Shown here one piece after another: positions 25,970 through 34,630 of a stretch of DNA of 42,319 bases (within the stretch, counting starts at the first letter, position 1; every line of letters starts with the position of its first letter). The position numbers were made by a program, and so were the translations under genes. The DNA lies in NCBI GenBank assembly GCA_900129595.1, contig FQWG01000030.1, positions 1 through 42,319 on the forward strand, written 5' to 3'. Under the pieces are notes generated by a model, which did not search any database, was not told where the DNA came from, and saw nothing but the letters and a program-made list of their open reading frames with translations. This DNA comes from Flavobacterium frigidimaris. GTDB lineage: Bacteria > Bacteroidota > Bacteroidia > Flavobacteriales > Flavobacteriaceae.

Positions 25970-27073
25970 ATGAAAAACTTCATTACTCAATTTTCCCGAT
26001 TATTTGTCGGTGTATTATTTATTATTTCAGGATTAATTAAGCTAAATGATCCGGTTGGATTCTCTTATAAATTGGCTGAATATTTTAGTGAGCCGGTTTT
26101 CAACATGCCCTTTTTAGAGCCATTGGCTTTAGGATTGGCGATCTTTTTAGTGATTCTTGAAGTTGTTTTGGGCGTTATGTTACTGGTAGGTTACAAATCA
26201 AAACTGACAATTTGGTTTTTATTACTACTGATTATATTCTTCACATTCCTTACCTTCTACTCTGCTTATTTTGATGTAGTAAAAGACTGTGGATGTTTTG
26301 GAGATGCTTTACACTTAACTCCCTGGGAATCATTCACAAAAGATATCATTTTACTTTTCTTTATTCTGATCTTATTCATCAATAAGAAACTGGTAAAACC
26401 TTTATTTTCAAATCGTAATGTTACCAATATCATTACTCTTGCAAGTATTGTTTTGTGTGTTTTTATGGCAGTATGGGTTTTAAACCATAATCCTATTAAA
26501 GATTTCCGTCCTTATAAAGTGGGAACAAATATCGAAAAAGGAATGGAAATTCCGGAAGGCGCTCCAAAATCTATAGTAGAAATGACTTTTATCTATAAAG
26601 TAAATGGTGTAGACAAGGAATTTACAGAAAAAGATCTTGCAAATATCCCTGAAGGCGCAACTTTTGTCGACCGAAAAGACAAAGTGATTACTGAAGGTTA
26701 TGTACCGCCAATTCACGATTTTACTATGGTAAAAGAGGATTCTGATTATAAAGAGGAATTATTGAAAGAACCAAAATTATTGATTTTCGTCACTTATGAC
26801 CTGACTTTATCTCATCCTGACGGAATGAAAAAATTAGAAGGATTAAGTAAAGCTGCTAAAGCAAAGGGATACAAAGTAATCGCAATGACTGCTTCGGGAG
26901 CTCACGAAATTGCGAAAGCAAAAAAACAGTACGGTTTAGATGTCGATTTCTATTTCTGTGATGCAACAGCCTTGAAAACTGTAGAAAGAGCCAATCCGAG
27001 TATTGTAGTGGTGCAAAACGGAACAATTATTCAGAAAGTACATTACAACGATACTGATGATTTGAAATTATAA
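25970..27073 (+). CDS. BT_3928-type protein: DoxX/MauE membrane domain fused to a thioredoxin-like domain
   Basis: A 367-residue inner-membrane protein. The first about 130 residues have four DoxX/MauE transmembrane helices with 'GVLFIISGLIKLNDPVGFSYKLAEYF' and 'DVVKDCGCFGDALHLTPWESF' (the MauE cysteine motif DCGCFG). A further helix lies near 150-168. The C-terminal region (about 255-367) has thioredoxin-like order ('KLLIFVTYDL', 'KVIAMTASG', 'FYFCDATALKTVERANPSIVVVQNGTIIQKVH') but no CXXC. The name BT_3928 family is from memory. It may act in thiol redox or in envelope biogenesis. It follows DUF1599 in the same direction, a conserved flavobacterial order. Confidence 0.86.
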   Translation: MKNFITQFSRLFVGVLFIISGLIKLNDPVGFSYKLAEYFSEPVFNMPFLEPLALGLAIFLVILEVVLGVMLLVGYKSKLTIWFLLLLIIFFTFLTFYSAYFDVVKDCGCFGDALHLTPWESFTKDIILLFFILILFINKKLVKPLFSNRNVTNIITLASIVLCVFMAVWVLNHNPIKDFRPYKVGTNIEKGMEIPEGAPKSIVEMTFIYKVNGVDKEFTEKDLANIPEGATFVDRKDKVITEGYVPPIHDFTMVKEDSDYKEELLKEPKLLIFVTYDLTLSHPDGMKKLEGLSKAAKAKGYKVIAMTASGAHEIAKAKKQYGLDVDFYFCDATALKTVERANPSIVVVQNGTIIQKVHYNDTDDLKL

Positions 27074-27102
27074 TTTTCAAACAACATAAAAGCGAAAGCA
27101 TA

Positions 27103-27768
27103 ATGAAGAAAACATTTAATCTAATTAATTTTTTATTCATTATGCTTTTTTGCATTTTGGGTAATAGCCAATCAAAAAATACGGTAAAAGACCAACGCTA
27201 TATCTTTTTTCTGCACAACAAATTTGTAGAAGAAAATGATCTGAACGCTGCACATCCGGAATATGGAAAAGCAGAATACAAGGAAATTTTAAATTCATTT
27301 AGAAAAGATCACTTCATCGTTTATAGCGAAATAAGAAGCAAAAATACTATTGTAACAACCTATGCCAAAAAGATTGTCAAGCAAATCAAAAACCTTATTA
27401 AAGAAGGCGTTTCACCTGATAAAATAACAGTGATTGGAACCTCGAAAGGCGGCTATATTGCACAATATGTTAGTACCTATCTTGCGAATCCTAATGTAAA
27501 TTTTGTTTTTATAGGATGTTATCAAAATACGGATATTGAAGAAATTCCTGAGATTAATTATTGTGGTAACATCCTCACTATCTATGAAAAATCAGATATC
27601 TATGGTATTTCGGCAATCAGACGAAAAGAAACTTCGAAACTAAAAATAAATCATTTCAAAGAAATTGAACTCAACACCAATCTAAAACATGGCTTTTTAT
27701 TCAAAGCTTCTGACGAATGGATTGTTCCCTGCAAAAAATGGGCAAACGGTAACTATATATTGAAGTAA
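27103..27768 (+). CDS. Exported alpha/beta-hydrolase-fold protein
   Basis: A 221-residue protein with a signal peptide (about 1-23, ending ILGNSQ). The nucleophile elbow is GTSKG (112-116, Ser114) in 'KITVIGTSKGGYIAQYVSTYL', and strand-turn-helix order fits an alpha/beta hydrolase ('YIFFLHNKFVEENDLNAAHPEYGKAEY' before it, a late 'LKHGFLF' that may give the His). It is probably a periplasmic esterase or related enzyme; substrate unknown. It follows the DoxX-type gene by 29 bp and is probably co-transcribed; a terminator ends the unit at 27789-27839. Confidence 0.83.
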   Translation: MKKTFNLINFLFIMLFCILGNSQSKNTVKDQRYIFFLHNKFVEENDLNAAHPEYGKAEYKEILNSFRKDHFIVYSEIRSKNTIVTTYAKKIVKQIKNLIKEGVSPDKITVIGTSKGGYIAQYVSTYLANPNVNFVFIGCYQNTDIEEIPEINYCGNILTIYEKSDIYGISAIRRKETSKLKINHFKEIELNTNLKHGFLFKASDEWIVPCKKWANGNYILK

Positions 27769-27788
27769 AAAGCTTAAAAATAACATTC

Positions 27789-27839
27789 AAAAAGCCTTTT
27801 AGTAAATCCTAATTTAAAAAATTACTGAAGGGCTTTTTT
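27789..27839 (+). terminator. Terminator after the alpha/beta-hydrolase gene
   Basis: The left arm starts AAAAAGCCTTTTAGTAA (27789) and the right arm ends ACTGAAGGGCTTTTTTT. They pair with few mismatches across an A/T-rich loop, followed by a T run. It lies 20 bp after the gene. Confidence 0.85.
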
Positions 27840-28170
27840 TATGCAAATCTGACGTTTTTTTGCTCCTAAAATCTTTTTGTAAATAAAAAAAATGTCTGTT
27901 TCTTTCTTAATTTAAAAGTCTATTTCTAAAAAAACTCATTTTTACAGCTTACTATTACGATTTCATTTGGCTTTTTTTAACCTGTAAATCCTGTTTTGTT
28001 ATAAAATAAACGACTCTTCAAATTTTGTTAATCTCCATTTCTCATTCGATTTGTTTGTTTAACTTTGTTGGAACTCTTTTTTTATAAGAAATCGTCATGA
28101 TTATAAATCATACTTTTTATTTAGATAAAGACGATATTAAATTCCAATTAAAAATAAATTTTATCTACCT
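27840..28170. other. AT-rich spacer before the TlpA-like gene
   Basis: About 330 bp with no coding region. The only signal is a TAACTTTG box at 28060-28067, a candidate -7 element for the gene at 28171 with a leader of about 95 nt, but I see no TTG at the right distance. Otherwise long T- and A-runs. Confidence 0.5.
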
Positions 28171-28665
28171 ATGAAACAAATAGTCCTGGTTGCAATTGCA
28201 TTTATTACCTTTTCATGTTCACAAGCTCAGAAAACAAGTTTTTCAAAAGAGGCTTTATCTGAAAAATTATTAGCGACTGATGATAGTCAGGTTACTTTTA
28301 AAAATATTTTAAAGAAGTATAAAGGTAAAACACTACTTATTGAAGTTTGGGCTTCCTGGTGTGGTGATTGTGTAAAAGCTATGCCACAATTAAAAGAACT
28401 TCAGGCAAACAACCCAGATGTTTCATACCTGTTTCTTTCAGCGGATAAAACGGCTGATAAATGGAAAGCCGGAATTGAAAAACATGACTTAAAAGGGGAT
28501 CACTTTATGATGAACGACGGTATGAAAGGTGTCTTTGGAAAAGCAATTGATTTAGATTGGATTCCAAGATATATTATCATTGATAAAACCGGAAAAATCG
28601 TATTGTACCGTGCAATCGAAAAGGATTTTGAGAAAATCAATGAAACGCTGAAAAGCCTGAAATAA
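28171..28665 (+). CDS. TlpA-like thiol-disulfide oxidoreductase lipoprotein
   Basis: A 164-residue protein with a lipoprotein signal peptide (MKQIVLVAIAFITFSC, lipidation at C16). The thioredoxin fold has the active site WCGDC at 63-67 ('LIEVWASWCGDCVKAMPQLKELQ'), the cis-Pro region 'WIPRYIIIDKTGKIV' and 'ALDKTGK'-like spacing. It probably reduces or transfers disulfides in the periplasm, for example in cytochrome maturation or as a general reductase. It stands in the same direction as tpiA, 96 bp upstream. Confidence 0.93.
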   Translation: MKQIVLVAIAFITFSCSQAQKTSFSKEALSEKLLATDDSQVTFKNILKKYKGKTLLIEVWASWCGDCVKAMPQLKELQANNPDVSYLFLSADKTADKWKAGIEKHDLKGDHFMMNDGMKGVFGKAIDLDWIPRYIIIDKTGKIVLYRAIEKDFEKINETLKSLK

Positions 28666-28761
28666 AAATTTAACAACAATGGCAACTTCAAAATTAAATG
28701 CCAATGTTGTGATAATGCAAAAAATAAAAACAAAAAAAAGAATAAAATAAAAACTACCAAA

Positions 28762-29514
28762 ATGAGAAAAAAAATTGTTGCAGGAAACTGGAAAATGCAT
28801 AAAAACGCAGAACAAACAGAAGAATTATTAAGCGAATTAATTGCTAAAATACCAGCACAAACTACTGCACAAGTTATTGTTGCCCCAACATTTGTAAATT
28901 TACAGGCAGCGGTTTCTAAATTAAAAAACACAACTATTGGTGTTTCTGCCCAAAACGTTCACCAGGCTGAAGGCGGTGCTTTTACAGGAGAAATCTCTGC
29001 AGATATGCTGACAAGTATTGGCGTAAACACAGTAATTCTTGGTCACTCTGAGCGTAGAGCAATTTTTCACGAAACGGATGCTTTAATCGCTGACAAAGTA
29101 AATACTGCTTTAAAACATGAGATGACTGTAATTTTCTGTTTTGGGGAAGAATTAAAAGACCGTCAATCAGGAAATCATTTCAACATTGTTGAAAACCAAT
29201 TGCGTGACGGATTATTCCATATTGCAAAAGAATCATGGGCAAAAGTTGTTTTAGCTTACGAACCGGTTTGGGCTATTGGAACTGGAGAAACTGCTTCTCC
29301 GGAACAAGCACAGGAAATGCACGAATTCATCAGAGAAACTGTTCGCAAAGCTTTTGGAGCTGATATCGCTGACGAAGTTTCTATTTTATACGGTGGTTCT
29401 GTTAAACCGGACAACGCTAAAGAAATCTTCTCTAAACCAGACGTAGACGGTGGTTTAATTGGAGGTGCTGCTTTAAAAGCAGATGATTTCTTAGCTATTG
29501 TAACTGCTATTTAG
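28762..29514 (+). CDS. tpiA: Triose-phosphate isomerase
   Basis: A 250-residue TIM-barrel enzyme of glycolysis. The substrate-binding Asn9 and Lys11 are in 'GNWKMHK', the catalytic His95 in 'GHSERR' and the catalytic Glu166 in 'AYEPVWAIGTG'; the phosphate-binding 'YGGSVK' and 'GGLIGGAALKA' are also present. Length is normal. Its TAG stop is the first unit of the 8-bp tandem array that follows, and a bidirectional terminator sits beyond it. Confidence 0.98.
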   Translation: MRKKIVAGNWKMHKNAEQTEELLSELIAKIPAQTTAQVIVAPTFVNLQAAVSKLKNTTIGVSAQNVHQAEGGAFTGEISADMLTSIGVNTVILGHSERRAIFHETDALIADKVNTALKHEMTVIFCFGEELKDRQSGNHFNIVENQLRDGLFHIAKESWAKVVLAYEPVWAIGTGETASPEQAQEMHEFIRETVRKAFGADIADEVSILYGGSVKPDNAKEIFSKPDVDGGLIGGAALKADDFLAIVTAI

Positions 29515-29616
29515 ATTTTTAGATTTTTAGATTTTTAGATTTTTAGATTTTTAGATTTTTAGATTTTTAGATTTTTAGATTTTTAGATTTTTAGATTTTT
29601 AGATTTTTAGATTTTT
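29512..29616. repeat. 13-copy perfect array of an 8-bp repeat (TAGATTTT)
   Basis: TAGAT recurs exactly every 8 bp from 29512 to 29608, thirteen times, with no change, and the array ends at 29617. Its first copy contributes the tpiA stop codon (29512-29514). Such an array would change length readily by slippage. It lies between tpiA and the terminator and encodes nothing. Confidence 0.97.
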
Positions 29617-29621
29617 ACTAT

Positions 29622-29654
29622 AAAAAAAGCGTTCGCTGTGCGAACGCTTTTTTT
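29622..29654. terminator. Bidirectional terminator between tpiA and the 786-codon-type gene
   Basis: A 14-bp perfect stem (AAAAAAAGCGTTCG, 29622-29635, with CGAACGCTTTTTTT, 29641-29654) and a 5-nt loop. A-run and T-run flanks let it stop the plus-strand tpiA transcript and the minus-strand transcript from 29720 on. Confidence 0.93.
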
Positions 29655-29719
29655 ATGCTTCTTTGTCTTTACTCAAAGCCAGACTTAAATTTTCTTATAC
29701 CCTTATATGGTAAAAAATA

Positions 29720-32029
29720 TTAGTTGATAAATGAATGCAATAAAGGACAATTGTACTTTTTGAATGTTGCCGTTGTTTTGTAAATCGAATAAAAATTAAC
29801 CAACTCCTTGCCTGCTTTAAACGGATTTTTTGCCTCTTCTTCAGCTGAAACCATATTGGCATAATGACCGTAATAACTACATTCAAAAATCATTAAACTG
29901 GCCATTGCTTTTTCGTTATTGTTTTTAGACAATTTCAGCGCTTTTTCATAATATAATTTCGCCATGGCCAATCCGTAATAATTTCCTTTTTGATACGTTT
30001 TCTCCTTCTCTGAGTTGTCTCCATATACATAATCAATATAGGACTCTCCAGATGTCCAGTCGTAAGCTGACATCATCCAGGAATTTCCTAAATACGAAAC
30101 ATTAAAATAAGCGTGTGCCAATTGCAAATTGGACGAAGCTGTGTTTTGTTTTTTCAGCTGAATCAATTTGGCAATAAATTCTGTTTTATTAAAACGGTAA
30201 TCAAATTTTCGTTCTTTATCCGTTTGAAGGATTTTTGGCGTAAACGGATTTTCATTCAGATAATCTTTAAATGCATAAGTCTTCTCCCAAAAATCTTTAG
30301 GCATACTTGCAAAGGTTTCATAAGCCAATTCTAAATTATTGTTTCTAAAAGCAATTGTTCCTTTAAGGTCTTTGTAATAATTGATATCTGGCGCTATTGT
30401 TCCGGAACAAATATATTTCTCAAAAGGTGTTTTATCTTTTTTCTGTTGTAAAGCCATCAAACGATCCATATCTTCTGTGGTTGCCGTTCTGTCAAAATAG
30501 CCTATATAACTGTAAAAATACCTGCTGTCATAAGAAGAGTACACTCCTTCGCTTTTAATATCTGATTTCATCATTAATAAGCCTGCTACAGCACGATCAC
30601 CTTGTTTCGAAAATTCTCCACTGGCAATTCGATATAAACTGTATAGGTTTTTAAACAATCCATTATCCGTTTCGACCAAATTTTCGACAGAATCAAAATA
30701 TTTAAAAAGTTGGTTTTGAACCTCTTCTCTTTTCAGGTTATCTTGCTTTAATGATACTAAAGCCAGCTGAATATTTTTCTGCATTTGTATCGATGCGTTG
30801 GCTTTGTCAGAAATCATATCCGTATATTTTTTCCCTAAGACAATATCATCATCCATAAAACAAAGCTGTGCGATTGCTGCCGTAATATAGTCTTTTTGCT
30901 CACCTGCAGTCTGTTCCCTGATCGAAATCAAAAAATATTCTAATGCTCTTAAGTGCAAAATGTCTTTATTGAGGTTTTCTTCTCTGGCTTTGGCATAATC
31001 TCCGTACCAATCTGTACCGGCAAATGTAACTGAAGGACTTCCGTCATTGGTATATTGCGGTGTAAAAATCCAGTCTTCGAGTTTGTTGACTTCTCTTCCT
31101 ATCAAAAAACTCAAATTGATACTATTGGGACTTAGTCTGTATACTTCTTCAATTGTTTTTAAATCCGGCGCAGGATTACGAAGACTTTCGATAGAAAGAA
31201 TTACACTTCTTTCTTCGTCATTTTGTGCCAGAGCCAAAGTTTCCTGAGTTAATTTCCAGTTATAATGCTGCAAGACGGCAAAGGTTTTTTCTTCACAAGA
31301 AGCAAAAACTTTACTCAGTAAATAATTTTGTAAAGGAAGATTATCAGTGCACAAAGCTTTATAATACAAAGCCCACGGCTCTAAAATGGTCTTTTTATTT
31401 GAGGAAAGATAAGTATCGTACAAACGGATTACTTCATTTTTATCCTGGGCATAAAAACTGTATCTCAATATCAAAAAAGCATAACGCTGTTTCAGAAAAG
31501 CATCTTTTGCCATTTTTATTTTCTTTTCGAAATCATTGACATCAGCCAGTTTATGATCTTTGCTGTTGTAACCAATTTGGTTCCAGGATTCCCATCTCAC
31601 ATCCGTATTGCTATTGTATTCCAGCTTTTTGGCAAACAGCATATAATTTAAGAACACTTTATTTTTTGGCAATAATAAAGCTTCTATAAAAGTATTTTTA
31701 TCAAATACTTTTTTCAATGACTTGGTTTCATAAGCAGTTTCAAATTGTTCTCCATCTGTTTCATACAAAATCGTATGAACATCTTTTGTGTCTATCAGAT
31801 TCCCTAATTTTTTCTTCCACTCTAAACAATTCAATTCCTGATCGACAGTTGAAAAAGTATTTGTCGCATAGTAATAATCTGCTGAATAATAAAACGGTGT
31901 CAGTTTAAAAAAACCTTCCCGCTGTGCTTTAAACAAAGCCAGTCTGCTGGTTTCAGGCGAAACACTCCAGCCACAGGCGAAGGAAACCTGAAAGCTTAAA
32001 ACTAAAAGTAAACTACTAAAAACGCGCAT
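29720..32029 (-). CDS. Large exported alpha-helical repeat protein of unknown function
   Basis: A 769-residue protein from the ATG at 32029, chosen because it gives a clean signal peptide (MRVFSSLLLVLSFQVSFACGW); a longer frame would start 51 bp earlier inside the preceding gene. The mature protein begins near 'ACGWSVSPETSRLALFKAQ' and is nearly all helical, with TPR/Sel1-like stretches such as 'LELAYETFASMPKDF', 'AKLYYEKALKLSKNNNEKAMASLMIFECSYYG' and 'NLQLAHAYFNVSYLGNSW'. It is probably an alpha-solenoid in the periplasm or on the surface. I know no named family. Its start overlaps the stop of the preceding gene by 14 bp, so the two are translationally coupled. Confidence 0.78.
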   Translation of the reverse strand: MRVFSSLLLVLSFQVSFACGWSVSPETSRLALFKAQREGFFKLTPFYYSADYYYATNTFSTVDQELNCLEWKKKLGNLIDTKDVHTILYETDGEQFETAYETKSLKKVFDKNTFIEALLLPKNKVFLNYMLFAKKLEYNSNTDVRWESWNQIGYNSKDHKLADVNDFEKKIKMAKDAFLKQRYAFLILRYSFYAQDKNEVIRLYDTYLSSNKKTILEPWALYYKALCTDNLPLQNYLLSKVFASCEEKTFAVLQHYNWKLTQETLALAQNDEERSVILSIESLRNPAPDLKTIEEVYRLSPNSINLSFLIGREVNKLEDWIFTPQYTNDGSPSVTFAGTDWYGDYAKAREENLNKDILHLRALEYFLISIREQTAGEQKDYITAAIAQLCFMDDDIVLGKKYTDMISDKANASIQMQKNIQLALVSLKQDNLKREEVQNQLFKYFDSVENLVETDNGLFKNLYSLYRIASGEFSKQGDRAVAGLLMMKSDIKSEGVYSSYDSRYFYSYIGYFDRTATTEDMDRLMALQQKKDKTPFEKYICSGTIAPDINYYKDLKGTIAFRNNNLELAYETFASMPKDFWEKTYAFKDYLNENPFTPKILQTDKERKFDYRFNKTEFIAKLIQLKKQNTASSNLQLAHAYFNVSYLGNSWMMSAYDWTSGESYIDYVYGDNSEKEKTYQKGNYYGLAMAKLYYEKALKLSKNNNEKAMASLMIFECSYYGHYANMVSAEEEAKNPFKAGKELVNFYSIYKTTATFKKYNCPLLHSFIN

Positions 32030-33152
32030 AATAGCCGGATATATTCTGGGTTCCATAATCGTTGATGTATTTTTTATCAAAAGAGAAAAAGGTCACTCTC
32101 GTTTGACTGTCAATCTTTATTTTACTTTTTACAATCGAAATCATTTTATCAAGTTCTTCGTTTGAAATCTTCTCGATCCTGATTTCATCTCCATTTCGCA
32201 AATACGTCTGCCCTACCAAAATATCGTCCTGCAAAACATATTTACTATCAGATAATTTCCTGAATTTAATGGTGTCTGTCCGTACCTGATCATAATCTGA
32301 TAAAATTCCTTTGAACTGATTGCCTCTAAAAACAACCGCCCAGCTGTATAAAGGCAGTGCAATGTCTAACTTTAGTTTGTACTTGTCATGTGTGATGTAT
32401 TGTGCCAGTTCTTCGCTGGTTCCTATTGAATTTTTAGTAGTAAAATCTTCTGGTTTTGTCAAATTATAACACATCAACAATCCTTTATCAACCGGGGGAA
32501 TTCCTGCTTTTGATGCATATTTATACTGCCAAAGCCTGATTGTAGCCGAAACTTGTGCTGTTGGAAATCCTTTTTTGATTTGTTGCAATAAATAAAAATA
32601 ATTGTCCTTGGATTTTTCTGTCCAATCGCAATCGATCAGCACTTCTTTAAAATCAACTTTTAGTTTGGCCAGTTCAATCGATTTTACAGAATCATAATTC
32701 AGGCGTTTATAATTTTCATTTTTGTAATAATCTTTGGGATATACAATGGCCTCGGCATTCTTTTCTGCTTTGATTTCATTCATTTTCACACCAACTTTCT
32801 GAACGCGTTGCGCAATTCTCACCGCAAGACTGTCCAATTGTTTTTTATCAGACTGCAAGACCACTTCATTGGTAATAAAAATACTCGGAGTGATTTCAGG
32901 ATTACTTTCACCCAATCTAACTTCGTTAATTGTTGCTACCGGCAAAGGCTCTTTGGCATAGGGATTCCAGTCGACGTCAAAAAAGCGGATGTACATGTGC
33001 TGCACTTTCAACTCCTTTAGTAAGGAATCCTCTTCTTTCTGGAAATACATACCGGTTTTCCAATAACAAAACGATCTGACTACTTCATGTTCCTTCTCAC
33101 AAGTTGCCCCGTTAAGTACCACAAAGAGCAAAATAAAAACGATATTCTTCAT
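32016..33152 (-). CDS. Exported protein of unknown function, possibly a TIM-barrel glycoside-hydrolase-like domain
   Basis: A 378-residue protein from the ATG at 33152 (MKNIVFILLFVVLNGATCEKEH). The signal peptide may be a lipoprotein type with Cys18, although the -3 to -1 residues (GAT) are a weak lipobox. The order of strands ('HMYIRFFDVDWN', 'KVDFKEVLIDCDWTEKSKDNYFYLLQQIKK', 'QVSATIRLWQYK', 'KGLLMCYNLTKPED', 'LDIALPLYSWAVVFRG') suggests a TIM barrel like DUF3142-type or glycoside-hydrolase-like proteins, which I only suspect. It is the first gene of a two-gene unit with the large helical protein. Confidence 0.7.
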   Translation of the reverse strand: MKNIVFILLFVVLNGATCEKEHEVVRSFCYWKTGMYFQKEEDSLLKELKVQHMYIRFFDVDWNPYAKEPLPVATINEVRLGESNPEITPSIFITNEVVLQSDKKQLDSLAVRIAQRVQKVGVKMNEIKAEKNAEAIVYPKDYYKNENYKRLNYDSVKSIELAKLKVDFKEVLIDCDWTEKSKDNYFYLLQQIKKGFPTAQVSATIRLWQYKYASKAGIPPVDKGLLMCYNLTKPEDFTTKNSIGTSEELAQYITHDKYKLKLDIALPLYSWAVVFRGNQFKGILSDYDQVRTDTIKFRKLSDSKYVLQDDILVGQTYLRNGDEIRIEKISNEELDKMISIVKSKIKIDSQTRVTFFSFDKKYINDYGTQNISGYYARF

Positions 33153-33265
33153 AACCCCAAAATACTTACAAATTTCAATCAAAATTAACACTAATAATTA
33201 TTAGAATATGATTTATTTATGAACAACTTCTACTTTGGATTCTTACCTTTGCAAAAATTTTTTTT

Positions 33266-34099
33266 ATGTCAAATATATATTTAGGATACCATTTTACAGT
33301 TGAACCAAAAGAACCGGGTTCAGAAATTTTAATTGCTGAATTAGGAGAAAAAGCGTTTGAGACTTTTACAGAAACAGAAAACGGAATTTCTGCTTTTGTA
33401 AAAAAGGATTTATGGGATGAGAATATCCTGGATGACATTTATATTTTAGAATCAGAAGAATTTAAAATCGAATACACGATTGAAGAAATCGATCAGGTAA
33501 ACTGGAATGAAGAATGGGAAAAGAATTTTGAGGCAATTGATGTAGACGGAAAATGTCATGTTCGTGCTCCATTTCATGAAAAAACTGATGCCGAATTTGA
33601 TATCGTAATTGAGCCAAAAATGAGTTTTGGTACCGGTCATCACGAAACGACTCACATGATGATTCAGCATTTGCTTGAAATGGATGTTAAAGGCCTGAAA
33701 ACTTTAGATATGGGTTGCGGAACTGCGATCTTAGCTATCCTTGCCGAAATGAAAGGCGCTGAACCCATTGATGCTATCGACATTGACAACTGGTGTTATT
33801 TGAATTCGATCGAAAATGCAGAACGCAATAATTGCAAACACATTACCGTTTACGAAGGCGATGCCGCTTTATTAGCCGGTAAAAAATACGATTTGATTAT
33901 TGCTAACATCAACCGTAACATTTTATTAAATGATATGCAGCATTATGTTGATTCTTTAAATAAAGACGGTATCATATTGTTTAGCGGTTTTTATGAAGAA
34001 GACATTCCGTTTATTGATGCTTCCTGCGCAGAAAAAGGATTAACATATGTTAAAAAGTTTGAAAGAAACAACTGGGTTTCATTAAAATACGTAAATTAG
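33266..34099 (+). CDS. prmA: Ribosomal protein L11 methyltransferase
   Basis: A 277-residue class I SAM methyltransferase. It has the N-terminal substrate domain, then 'SFGTGHHETTHMM' (121-133) and the SAM-binding motif DMGCGTAILAI (148-158), 'DAIDIDNWCYLNSIENAERN' and 'DLIIANINRNILLNDM' (the NxN catalytic-site pattern). It trimethylates L11. Length is slightly under the proteobacterial form, as usual in Bacteroidota. It is followed by clpS, a conserved flavobacterial neighbour. A TACCTTTG box (33244-33251) lies upstream without a clear -33 TTG. Confidence 0.96.
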   Translation: MSNIYLGYHFTVEPKEPGSEILIAELGEKAFETFTETENGISAFVKKDLWDENILDDIYILESEEFKIEYTIEEIDQVNWNEEWEKNFEAIDVDGKCHVRAPFHEKTDAEFDIVIEPKMSFGTGHHETTHMMIQHLLEMDVKGLKTLDMGCGTAILAILAEMKGAEPIDAIDIDNWCYLNSIENAERNNCKHITVYEGDAALLAGKKYDLIIANINRNILLNDMQHYVDSLNKDGIILFSGFYEEDIPFIDASCAEKGLTYVKKFERNNWVSLKYVN

Positions 34100-34232
34100 A
34101 TAGTTAATTATCTGAATTTAAGAACCTCAAAGATTAAACTGATTTACCCTGATTTAGCTTTTTAAAAGCTGCTCAATTGTAAATCTCCTGCAAAATAAAT
34201 TAGTAATTACAACAGTACAAAAACCTAAAAAC

Positions 34233-34508
34233 ATGAGTACTAAAGAAAAAGTAAGAGAAAGAGTCCGTGAAAAGGAAGCGACAAGTTTCAACAACGAAAT
34301 CATAGTTTATAACGACGATGTAAACACTTTCGATCACGTAATTGACACTTTAATGCGTGTTTGCAGTCACACGCCTGAACAGGCAGAACAATGTTCCTTA
34401 ATTGTACATTACAACGGAAAATGCACCGTAAAAACGGGGCCAATGGATAAGTTAAAACCTCAATGTACACAACTTTTGGAAGCTGGACTAAGCGCCGAAA
34501 TTGTTTAA
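34233..34508 (+). CDS. clpS: ATP-dependent Clp protease adaptor ClpS
   Basis: A 91-residue adaptor that gives N-degron proteins to ClpAP. It contains NDDVNTF (27-33, substrate-side Asp pair), 'VIDTLMRVCSHTPEQAEQCSLIVHYNGKC' and 'VKTGP', the ClpS core, with a charged N-terminal tail that would reach into the Clp ATPase. Length is normal. It is downstream of prmA by 133 bp and followed by a strong hairpin terminator. Confidence 0.96.
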   Translation: MSTKEKVRERVREKEATSFNNEIIVYNDDVNTFDHVIDTLMRVCSHTPEQAEQCSLIVHYNGKCTVKTGPMDKLKPQCTQLLEAGLSAEIV

Positions 34509-34529
34509 TTGCAAAATAATCTACGAAAG

Positions 34530-34576
34530 AAGCATTCTATTTTATTCTATATTTGAATAAATTAGAATGCTTTTTT
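34530..34576 (+). terminator. Terminator of clpS (first copy of a hairpin that recurs at 36221)
   Basis: An 18-bp stem with one mismatch (34530-34547 with 34555-34572) and a 7-nt loop tatattt, followed by TTTTT. The loop plus the next base reads TATATTTG, which matches TAnnTTTG. The same arms and loop recur at 36221-36267. Confidence 0.86.
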
Positions 34577-34630
34577 ATTTTAGCCCAACTCATCTGTTTT
34601 TTAACCTAATAATTTACCAAAATTAAAGTC

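Noticed and set aside
28500..28931. Open minus-strand frames across the end of the TlpA-like gene and start of tpiA
   Set aside because: They overlap two well-supported genes and are Phe/Leu-rich products of A-rich coding DNA on the other strand.
29512..29616. CRISPR or coding repeat
   Set aside because: The unit is only 8 bp with no spacers, and it starts with a stop codon.
31225..31539. Plus-strand frame inside the large exported helical protein gene
   Set aside because: It is antisense to a coupled, signal-peptide-bearing gene and shows no family features.
32030..32080. Upstream extension of the large helical protein to an ATG at 32080
   Set aside because: It would add residues before the signal peptide and lies inside the previous gene; the ATG at 32029 gives a proper signal peptide.
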